From positions 1-29,840 of the forward strand of contig JAFSWV010000214.1 of assembly GCA_017444325.1 (NCBI GenBank): a DNA stretch of 29,840 nt, given 5' to 3'. The stretch's first letter is position 1; each line of letters opens with the position of its first letter. This DNA is from a bacterium. Its GTDB lineage: Bacteria > Auribacterota > UBA3054. The position numbers were made by a program, and so were the translations under genes. Positions 1 through 8,000 of this stretch are shown piece after piece. A model generated the notes under the pieces. It was not told where the DNA came from. It searched no databases and worked only from the letters and a program-made list of their open reading frames with translations.

Positions 1-3000
1 ACGACGAAAGACAGTGGAGATTCACTGTCAAGAGATGCTTCATGCCCGAAGCTGACCTTGAAAGACAGACCCGCGCCGCCGTCAACTACGTCGAGTGCGA
101 CACTGTGATGGATCCTCAGGTCGAGACCACCGGCTGGACCACTTCTCTGGTCAAGGCCGGCAAAGGCTGCGTCATCCCGCAGTCTGTCATGGCCACGATC
201 GTTGATGAAGACTTCTCCTCTTATCCGGAAGGCGACATCAAGGGTCAGTACGGCTGGTCCGACGGCTACGGCAGCGACTACACAATCCAGGCTGTCAAAG
301 ACGGTGACAACACCTACGTCGAGATCCACTCCGCCGGCCTCACCGGCACCCACTACAATTTCGACAACCCCATCGCCACCGGTTGGGCCGAAGGCTCAAG
401 CAACCCCTACCGCGCCTGGAAGTATTCTGCCAGGATGAAATTCACGGAAGTCGGCGGCGGCAACCCCTGGATCGGCTTCTGGGATCCGCAGTGCGTGGAA
501 AGCCAGTTCGTCAAAGACGCTTCCGGCACCTTCCTGCAGTTCCGTCCGGATGGCGGCTACACTGATTCTCAGCTCCGCATCCCCATCGGCGAATGGGTTG
601 ACTTCAGCATGACCGTCAGCGCCAACGCGGTCAACAAGAAACACAACGTTCTTTCCATCAGCGTCGACGGCGTTGAGGAAGAGATCAACTTCCCCGCCGG
701 CCAGGAAAACGACACGGATATCTTCAAGACCTTCCGTTACTTCTTCTGGAGCGCCGGCACCACGCTGCAGCTCGACGCCATCAAGCTCGAGTACCTCTGC
801 GACGGCCCGGCCAACGACTATCTCTCCCGCGCCACGACCGTCACTATCGGCGAAACCGTCTACGGCAACAACGAGTATGCCCGCGTGGAATCCGGCGAAA
901 GCACGGATCAGATCAACTCCATTTGGTACACCTTCGAGGCCACTGAAAACGGCGGCGTCGCGCTCAGCACCGAGGGCACTTGGGACGAGTTCAGCAACGA
1001 CACCATGATCGCCGTCTACTCCTCCATGGTCTCCAATCCGGCCTTCGAGGACCTGGATGAAGTCGTTCCTCTGACCGACGGCGGCAGAGACGAATCCTGC
1101 AAGTTCCAGACGGAAGAAGGCAAGTACTATTTCGTAATGGTCGGCTCCTTCATCAAGGACGAAGCTCAGGCTGGCGGCATCAAGCTGACCACCGAAGACG
1201 TCTACATTGGCGACCTCTACGTCGCTCCGGGCGCCACCGGCACCGGTCATTCCGAAGATGATCCTATGGGCAGCGTCTCTGAAGCTATGGATCAGGTCTC
1301 TCCGGGCTTCGCAGTCAAGCTCGCTCCCGGCGAATATTCCATCGCTGACAACTTCAACCAGATCGACGCTTGGGGCGCTGGCATGACCATCCTCTGCTAC
1401 AAGGCCGTCAACGTCACTCTGCAGGGCGCTGGCCCTGACAAGACCAAGATCGTGGCTCCTGAAGGCTACGTTGGTGTCCGTATGGAACGCGACGGCGCGA
1501 CCCTGCGCGACCTGACCATCGAAGCTCATGGTGAAACGCACTTCGTCAACCACTACAACTGGCACATGAACGGCGCTCTCTGCGCTTGCAACTGCTCCGG
1601 CATGGTCGTCAGCAACGTCGCCATCGTCAGCGAAGCTGGCACCGACGGCGGCGCGCTCCGTCCGTTCCCCACCTACAGCGTCACTGACTTCACCGTCACC
1701 AGAGTTGCTGTCGATGCTCCGAACTGCGGATGCCCTGTCTTCTTCGACAAGGTCAAAGACGTCAATGTCAGCTATCTGACTGTCAACGCCAAGAACGTTG
1801 CTAACAACCCGGCTATCTACTGCGGCAACTGGCCCTGGGGCGTCAACGAAGGCCTGACCTTCAACAACGTCTTACTGGCCAACGCTTATATGCCGTTCAC
1901 CGTGGAAATCGATGAAGAAGTCTTCATCTACAATTCCATCTACTACAACTGCCCGAACGACAGCAACTTCAACGAAGATGCTGACGTGGTCGAAGAAGGC
2001 TGCGTGTCTTACGAAGAAGGCGAAAATGATCCTGGCTTCGAAACGCTCGACGGCTTTGTCCTGACCGCTACTTCTCCCATCTACAACAACGTCGGTTGGC
2101 GTACCGTGGCTCCGCCGCCCAACGACAACCTGGCTGATGCCATCGATGTCGGCGAAGGCGCCACCGTTGGTTACAACACCCGCGCCACTGTGGAAGAAGG
2201 CGAAAACGAAGCCCACAAGGCCTCCGTTTGGTACACCTTCACTCCGTCCGAAGACGGCCTGTTCCGCATCAGCGACGAAGGTTCTCACGCTGTCTCCGGC
2301 TACGACGCCATGCTGAGCATCTACACCGTCAACGGCGAAGAAGTGTCCTTCGCGACCTTGGAAGCCGTCGTCGAGACTCAGGATACCGGCACGGACGAGA
2401 CCTATGATCTGAAAGCCACCGCCGGCACGACCTACTACATCTGCTGGGACGGCTATGAAGGCTCTCAGGGCGAATTCACCATGACCATCACCAAACTGCA
2501 TGATGGTCCGTGGTACGTCGCTCCGGGCGCCACCGGCTCCGGTACGTCCGCTGACGATCCTACCGGCGACCTTACCATGGCTATGGAGAACGTGGTTCCC
2601 GGCCAGACCGTCAACCTGGCTGCCGGCGAATACAGCATTGCTGAATTCAACAACCAGTACGACATCTGGGGCGCTGGCATGACCGCTCTGTGCTTCAAGA
2701 CCACCGACGTCACCTTGAAGGGCGCTGGCCCTGACAAGACCGTCATCACGGTTCCCGCCGGCTACGTTGGTATCCGTATGGAACGCAACGGCGCTTCCGT
2801 CCAGGATCTGACCGTCAAGGCCTATCGCACCGACAACATGCCCTACCACTACAACTGGCATATGCAGGGCGCCATCTGCGCTTGCAACTGCGAAGGCATG
2901 AGCATCAAGAACGTCGCTATCTACAGCGAACAGAAGACCGGCGAGATCCGTCCGTTCTCCGCTTACAGCGTTACCGGCCTGACTGTTGAAAGACTGGGCG

Positions 3001-4607
3001 TCGAGGCTCCTTACTGCGCCAGCCCGGTGTTCTTCGACAAGGTCACCAACGTGGACGTCAGCTACCTGACCGTCAGCGGCTGCAACGAAGATCAGAACCC
3101 CGCCGTCTACTGCGGCAACTGGCCGTGGGGCGTCAACGAAGGCCTGACCTTCAGGAACGTGCTGCTCTGCAACACCTTCTATCCGTTCACGGTTGAAATC
3201 GATGAAGAAGTCTTCATCTATGACTCCGTCTACTACAACTGCGCCGAAGAAAGCAACTTCAACGAAGACGCTGACGTCGTCGAAGAAAACTGCGCTTACT
3301 ACGCTGAAGGCGAGAACAGCCCTGAACTCGCTGAAGTCGACGGCTTCATCCTGACCGCTGTCAATCCGTTCTACAAGAACATTGGTTGGCACACCTACAT
3401 CGAAGAATTCGCGGCCGCCACTCTGGGCTACAATCTGAGAGGCACCGGCTCCATCGCTGTCGATGGCAACGACGGCTGCGAAGAAGTCTGGAAGAGCGAA
3501 TACTTCAAAGACATGTACATCTGCGGTTCCGCGGTCGAGTACGAGGGCTTCCTCTATCTCGCCAACGATCCTTCACCCGACGCCACCGTCCTCAAGATCA
3601 ACGTTGAGACCGGCGAAGTTGAAGAATTCTACACCGAACCCAGCTGGGACAACGGCGCTCCGACCATCACGGATGCCGGTTACCTCTATGTCTGCGACGA
3701 AAAGGCCAATCTCTGCAAGGTCGACCTTGAAACCAAGGAAACCGTCTGGATCTGCAAGCTTGCTGAATCCGGCGATCGTCTGACCAGCAGCGCTATCAAG
3801 TTCAACGGCGGCAAAGCCTACGTGAAAGTTGCCGGCAAGGGTCTCTTCGCCGTCACTTCCAACGGCTCCGTCGCTTGGTGCTATGAAGACGCTGACTGCG
3901 CTGATGGCTGGGCCGGCAACGGCGTCAGCTTCAACGCTGACGGCACGCAGGTCTACTACAAGGATGCTGGCGCTGTCATCGCGGTCAACACCGCTGACGG
4001 CACCCTGGCCTGGACCGGCGACACCGACGAAGCTGACACGGACGACAATATGTCCTGCCGCGAGCCGATCGTCGGCGCTGACGGCACCGTGTTCGCCATC
4101 GCCAGACCCGGCGATGACAACGCTGTCATCTACGCCTTCAATTCTGACGGCTCCAAGAAGTGGGCGACCACTCTCTCCGCCAGATGCGGCGACGACGGCG
4201 GTCTTGCCCTGAACCTGGGCGAAGACATCGTCTACGCTTCCTACCAGGAAGGCGTGACGGCCATCTCCACCGAGACCGGCGAAGTCATCTGGGACGCCAA
4301 GATCGGCCACGTTCGCAACAGCGTCGTTCCGATCAATGAAGGCGGCCTCTATGCCGTGACCGAAGGCGACGACGGATCCTTCCTCGTCTTCCTGACCGAT
4401 GGCACCGATGGCGCCGAGGCCACTGTTGTCTGGCAGTATGCGATCGAAGAAGGCTCCAAGAGCAACCATATGCGCCCGGTCGTTCTCGAAAACGGCGACG
4501 TGTTCTGCGGCACTCCCAATACGATTGCCTGCGTCCGCCCCGTGGTCCCCGAACCGGCCATCATCGGTCTGCTGGCTCTCGTCGCTCTCTTCCTCCGCAG
4601 GAAGTAA
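1..4607 (+). CDS. Giant modular PEP-CTERM surface protein, 5'-truncated by window edge
   Basis: The reading frame is open to the left edge (first whole codon at 3). The first internal ATG at 42 is not the start: residues before and after it align with residues about 427 onward of the paralog at 5011-9711, so roughly 420 N-terminal residues are missing. Visible order by nucleotide: end of a beta-helix (3-170); a jelly-roll/LamG-like domain starting DEDFSSYPEG (about 200-800); an 'NDY' pre-peptidase-like beta-sandwich (812-1200); a right-handed beta-helix opening LYVAPGATGTG (1216-2100); a second pre-peptidase-like domain opening PPNDNLADA (2116-2500); a second beta-helix opening WYVAPGATGSG (2510-3400); a PQQ-type beta-propeller with repeated blade strands such as ETKETVWICKL (about 3420-4530); and a PEP-CTERM tail VPEPAIIGLLALVALFLRRK. 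No catalytic site was recognised; an adhesin or polysaccharide-binding surface protein is inferred. Codon use is strongly C/G-ending and uniform, as expected for high expression. It is followed by a strong terminator. Confidence 0.88.
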   Translation, partial: DERQWRFTVKRCFMPEADLERQTRAAVNYVECDTVMDPQVETTGWTTSLVKAGKGCVIPQSVMATIVDEDFSSYPEGDIKGQYGWSDGYGSDYTIQAVKDGDNTYVEIHSAGLTGTHYNFDNPIATGWAEGSSNPYRAWKYSARMKFTEVGGGNPWIGFWDPQCVESQFVKDASGTFLQFRPDGGYTDSQLRIPIGEWVDFSMTVSANAVNKKHNVLSISVDGVEEEINFPAGQENDTDIFKTFRYFFWSAGTTLQLDAIKLEYLCDGPANDYLSRATTVTIGETVYGNNEYARVESGESTDQINSIWYTFEATENGGVALSTEGTWDEFSNDTMIAVYSSMVSNPAFEDLDEVVPLTDGGRDESCKFQTEEGKYYFVMVGSFIKDEAQAGGIKLTTEDVYIGDLYVAPGATGTGHSEDDPMGSVSEAMDQVSPGFAVKLAPGEYSIADNFNQIDAWGAGMTILCYKAVNVTLQGAGPDKTKIVAPEGYVGVRMERDGATLRDLTIEAHGETHFVNHYNWHMNGALCACNCSGMVVSNVAIVSEAGTDGGALRPFPTYSVTDFTVTRVAVDAPNCGCPVFFDKVKDVNVSYLTVNAKNVANNPAIYCGNWPWGVNEGLTFNNVLLANAYMPFTVEIDEEVFIYNSIYYNCPNDSNFNEDADVVEEGCVSYEEGENDPGFETLDGFVLTATSPIYNNVGWRTVAPPPNDNLADAIDVGEGATVGYNTRATVEEGENEAHKASVWYTFTPSEDGLFRISDEGSHAVSGYDAMLSIYTVNGEEVSFATLEAVVETQDTGTDETYDLKATAGTTYYICWDGYEGSQGEFTMTITKLHDGPWYVAPGATGSGTSADDPTGDLTMAMENVVPGQTVNLAAGEYSIAEFNNQYDIWGAGMTALCFKTTDVTLKGAGPDKTVITVPAGYVGIRMERNGASVQDLTVKAYRTDNMPYHYNWHMQGAICACNCEGMSIKNVAIYSEQKTGEIRPFSAYSVTGLTVERLGVEAPYCASPVFFDKVTNVDVSYLTVSGCNEDQNPAVYCGNWPWGVNEGLTFRNVLLCNTFYPFTVEIDEEVFIYDSVYYNCAEESNFNEDADVVEENCAYYAEGENSPELAEVDGFILTAVNPFYKNIGWHTYIEEFAAATLGYNLRGTGSIAVDGNDGCEEVWKSEYFKDMYICGSAVEYEGFLYLANDPSPDATVLKINVETGEVEEFYTEPSWDNGAPTITDAGYLYVCDEKANLCKVDLETKETVWICKLAESGDRLTSSAIKFNGGKAYVKVAGKGLFAVTSNGSVAWCYEDADCADGWAGNGVSFNADGTQVYYKDAGAVIAVNTADGTLAWTGDTDEADTDDNMSCREPIVGADGTVFAIARPGDDNAVIYAFNSDGSKKWATTLSARCGDDGGLALNLGEDIVYASYQEGVTAISTETGEVIWDAKIGHVRNSVVPINEGGLYAVTEGDDGSFLVFLTDGTDGAEATVVWQYAIEEGSKSNHMRPVVLENGDVFCGTPNTIACVRPVVPEPAIIGLLALVALFLRRK

Positions 4608-4639
4608 GCTGCGATAGCAACTGCTAGCGCTTGCTAGCG

Positions 4640-4673
4640 AAAAAAGGCTCCCTCTTCGGAGGGAGCCTTTTTT
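4640..4673 (+). terminator. Intrinsic terminator with UUCG tetraloop
   Basis: GGCTCCCTC (4646-4654) pairs perfectly with GAGGGAGCC (4659-4667) around a TTCG loop (4655-4658). Six A before and six T after extend the stem and supply the U-tract, giving 15 pairs in all. It lies 32 bp after the stop of the first giant gene. The A-tract means it could also work on the opposite strand, but no gene enters from that side here. Confidence 0.93.
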
Positions 4674-4720
4674 ATTGCTCACGCTTGCTGCATTTTTCGC
4701 TACGCCCAAAAAAGTATTTG

Positions 4721-4745
4721 CCCCTTCGTTCACGGACTACGCGTG
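4721..4745 (-). repeat. Truncated half-copy of repeat module B
   Basis: This 25-nt stretch contains GTTCACGGACTACGCGTG, the 3' half of module B read on the minus strand. It matches 9881-9900 and 26216-26235 apart from a few bases. It sits directly beside the full copy that starts at 4748, so module B is partly duplicated here. Confidence 0.7.
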
Positions 4746-4747
4746 GT

Positions 4748-4953
4748 GTGCGCGCAAGCACATATCCCCCGCTCACGGACTACGCGTGCATGGCCTTGAT
4801 TTGCGTCCTCCGTGAGTTCGCTTGGGGATATGTGCATTGCGCGCACTTACGCAAACGCGTGGGCTTTGTCGAGGACGAAAGAGTCATGCTCCCGTAAGCA
4901 AACTTAGCGAAGCCTGTTTGCCAAGGGAACATGACTTTTCGTCCGAGACAAAA
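4748..4953 (-). repeat. Two-hairpin palindromic element, copy 1 (inverted)
   Basis: On this strand the order is module A (4865-4953) then module B (4748-4846). Module B arms 4748-4770 and 4824-4846 pair over about 22 bp with one bulged base; inside them CTCACGGA (4772-4779) pairs with TCCGTGAG (4809-4816). Module A arms 4866-4893 and 4925-4952 pair over most of 28 positions around a 31-nt core (4894-4924) identical to the cores of copies 2 and 3. No transposase gene or U-tract accompanies it. It may be a REP/MITE-like element or a structured RNA; no family was recognised. Confidence 0.85.
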
Positions 4954-4978
4954 CAAGAAGAGCATAATGTGGTAAAAT
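4950..4978 (+). promoter_or_regulatory. Possible sigma-70-type promoter for the second giant gene
   Basis: TAAAAT at 4973-4978 matches five of six consensus -10 bases and lies 32 bp before the ATG at 5011. The hexamer 17 bp upstream (AAAACA, 4950-4955) matches the -35 consensus only at its last three bases. No sigma-54 GG/GC pair was seen here. No Shine-Dalgarno is evident before 5011. Confidence 0.3.
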
Positions 4979-5010
4979 AGCAACTGTAAAGACGCTCTAT
5001 TTACCAAACG

Positions 5011-8000
5011 ATGAACAAAAACATGCAACGCTTTCTTTGCCTAGTCATAACAATTGCTTTGGCGGTCTGTGCGTGGGGGGCTGCGCCGGCGAACGACAAC
5101 TTTGCGGACTGCGAGGTCTTCACCATTGGAACGGACGTATTCGGCACCAATACGGAGGCTACGCTGGAGGCTGGCGAGGCCGAACATCTCGGCCAGAGCT
5201 GGGAACACTCCGTTTGGTACAAGTTCAACCTAGGCACACCTTACAAGCAGTTGGTGACGATAAGCGTCCACAACGACAACAGCGGACTGGACCCCTGCCT
5301 TGTCATCGCCGCGGGAAGCAGCGTAAAGGATCTGAGATACATTGTCGTCCAGGACACCAACATTGACGAGACCTATTCCGGCACCTTCAAAGGGGACGTG
5401 GATTATTACGTCGGCGTTTACTCCTATACCGCCGAGGCTCACGGCGCTTTCAGGATCGAATCTCTCAATTCTCCCCTGAACGACTGGTACTGTTCTCCCG
5501 ACGGCAAAGGTTCCGGGAGGACCTCAGACGACCCCTGCACGCTGAACATTGCTCTTGAAAGCGCGGGAAGCGGCAGCGCCGTCTACATGGCCCCCGGCAC
5601 CTACAAGCTCTCGAAAGTGGGCGCGATGCAGAATCTGCGCTGGACGGACGGCAATTTCCTGCTTGTCAACACCGCCGACGTTTCCGTTATAGGCGCGGGT
5701 TCCGACCAGACGGTCATTCTTTGCGACGAACCTGACGACATCGGCGTATACTTAACCGGGACTGGCGTGACTTTAAAGGGCGTTTCTATCCGCCACCCCA
5801 AGGACGTCAAGGGCAACACCGACTGGGGCGGTTCCTACTACGGTTTGACGGCTCCCTTGACGGTGGCGGACGCCGACAGAGTGACTTTGGAAGACGTTTA
5901 CGTCTACGTGGGGAGCGAGGGGGAAACGGAAGACCCCGACAGGGGCGAACTCATTCGTCCGGCTTCCTTGCAGCTCAATCCCGGCGGCAGCCTGAAGGCT
6001 ATTGACTGCGCCTTCGTTTCCGACGGGCTTCTGACCTCCTGCCTCATCAAGCCCTTCACCTGGGACCCTGAAGCCGACGCCGACAAGCTGACCAGGATGG
6101 ACTTTTCTTTCTGCACCTTCAGGAGCAACAGGGATATCATCGCCGGCAAGAAAAGTGAAGATACCCTGGACCACCAGACGGCCCTTTACGGCAACACTTG
6201 GTACGGCAGCGTTCCCTTTACTGTCAACGTTGACAGCTGCGTCTTTTTAAACACCCTGATCCCGGTCTCCGAACAGGGAGGAGGATCGGACAAGCAGTGG
6301 GTCTTCAATGTCAGGGACTGCTTCATGCCGGGGGCGAAGTTTGAAAATTCCTCCCGGGCGGCCGTCACGTACACGAACTGCGACAATGTTTTCGATCCGC
6401 TGGTAGACGAGGAATGCCGTCACGCGGCCGTCAAAGCAGGAAAAGACACAGTCGTTCCGATAGAGCCCTTCGTGACCGTTCTTGAGGAAGACTTTTCCGG
6501 GTACGAATCGGGCAGCATAAAGGGGAAGTACGGCTGGGGCGACGGCTACGGCAGCGACGGCAGCATCACGGCCGTGAAAGAGGATGGCAACACTTACGTT
6601 GAGATACATCCAAACAGTCTCTGGGGCGCCCATTACGATTTTGAAAACCCCGTTTCCACCGGCTGGGGCGGAGGAGCATCCAACCGTTACCGCATCTGGC
6701 GGTACAGCGCCAGGATGAAAATGCCCGCGACCGAAGGATACCATAACTTCGGTTTCTGGAGCCCCACCTGCGCGGAGGTGCAGTTCAGGATGGTCGGCGA
6801 CCATTACCAGCTGCGCGCCACGGACGCTCATCAGGATTCCCAGCTGGATATCCCCGCCGACGAGTGGTTCGATTTGACGCTTGACTATTACGCCAACTTT
6901 ACGGACGGCCGCCACTGGCTGAAGTCCGTTACCGTGAACGGCGTGACGGAGGAGATAAACGAAGCAACCATGCAGGAGAACGCCTCCGACATCTTCAGCA
7001 CGCTGCGCTTCTTTTTCTTCGCGGGCGGCGTGACGCTCTCGCTTGATCGCTTTAAGCTCGAATACTGCCTGGACGGTCCTCTGAACGATCATCTTTCCAA
7101 CCCGCTTCCTTACGAAAGAGGAACGGACATTGTTGGCGACAACACTTACGCTAAGATCGAGCCGGGCGAAAACACCGCAAACCGCGCCACAGTTTGGTAC
7201 CGCTTCAAGGGCGAAACTAGCGAGAAGCTGGAGTTGTCAACCGCTGGCAGCTGGAAATCCTTCGGCAACGACACGACGCTGGCGATATATACTTCCGCTT
7301 CAGCCACAGCGGATTTTTCCGACCTGACCTCCGCCGTTTCCTTGACCGACAAGGGCAGGGACGAGACAGTTACTTTCAATACGGTTCCCGGGAAGTATTA
7401 CTACATAGCCGTCGGTTCCAAAGAGGGCGCCGGCGGATTCTTCCTGAGATCCGGCTGGGCGGGCAACCTCTACGTGGCTCCGGGAGGGAAGGGAGACGGC
7501 CGCACCCAAGAGACGCCCACGGGTGACCTGGCGGCGGCCTTGGACAGTATCAAGCCGCCCTTCGAGGTCGTTCTGGCGCCCGGCACTTATTCCATCGCCG
7601 ACCATCACAACCAATACGACTGCTGGGGCGTTGGCAACACCGTGCTTTGCTTTAAAGTGGAAGGAACGGGACTCAGAGGCGCTGGACCTGGCAGCACCAC
7701 CATCCTGGCGCCGGAGGGCTACACCGGCTTACGCTTGGAAAAAAGCAACTGCACTCTGGCGGATCTGACGGTCAAGTCTGAAGGGACGTCCTACAACCGC
7801 GCCGCCGGATACCGGGACACAATGCAGGGGGCGCTGTGCGTCTGCGACGCCGAGGGCGTGCTTGTGACCAACGTCGCCGTGATAAGCGAGCAGACGGGCG
7901 GCGGCGTCCGTCCTTTCACGATGTGCGGCGTTAGAGATTCTAAGGTCTGCCGCCTGGCCGTTTCCGCCCCGAACCATCCCGCGCCTACCGTCATGCTTGG

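Larger units (their letters stand above)
4608..5010. other. 403-bp gap between the two giant genes: terminator, repeat, promoter
   Basis: This gap has no supportable gene. It holds the UUCG terminator (4640-4673), a 25-nt half-copy of repeat module B (4721-4745), a full inverted copy of the two-hairpin element (4748-4953) and a possible -10 box at 4973-4978. The short stretch 4674-4720 holds nothing I recognise. Confidence 0.8.

Noticed and set aside
396..4733. Long open frames on the minus strand opposite the first giant gene (396-1565, 1872-3392, 3573-4733)
   Set aside because: They are mirror artefacts of the strongly biased codon use of the + strand gene, which lacks codons that read as stops in antisense. 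Their products are low-complexity Val/Ala/Asp/Gly mixtures with no domain, and the + strand protein is clearly modular and homologous to its neighbour.
4748..4953. CRISPR array or integron attC site for the palindromic repeats
   Set aside because: There are no regularly spaced direct repeats. The conserved part is the interior and the variable part the outer stems, the opposite of attC sites, and no integrase-type recognition ends (GTTRRRY/RYYYAAC) were seen at the termini.
4631..5028. Small open frames across the gap between the giant genes
   Set aside because: They run through the terminator and the palindromic repeat, and equivalents are not kept in frame in the other repeat copies.
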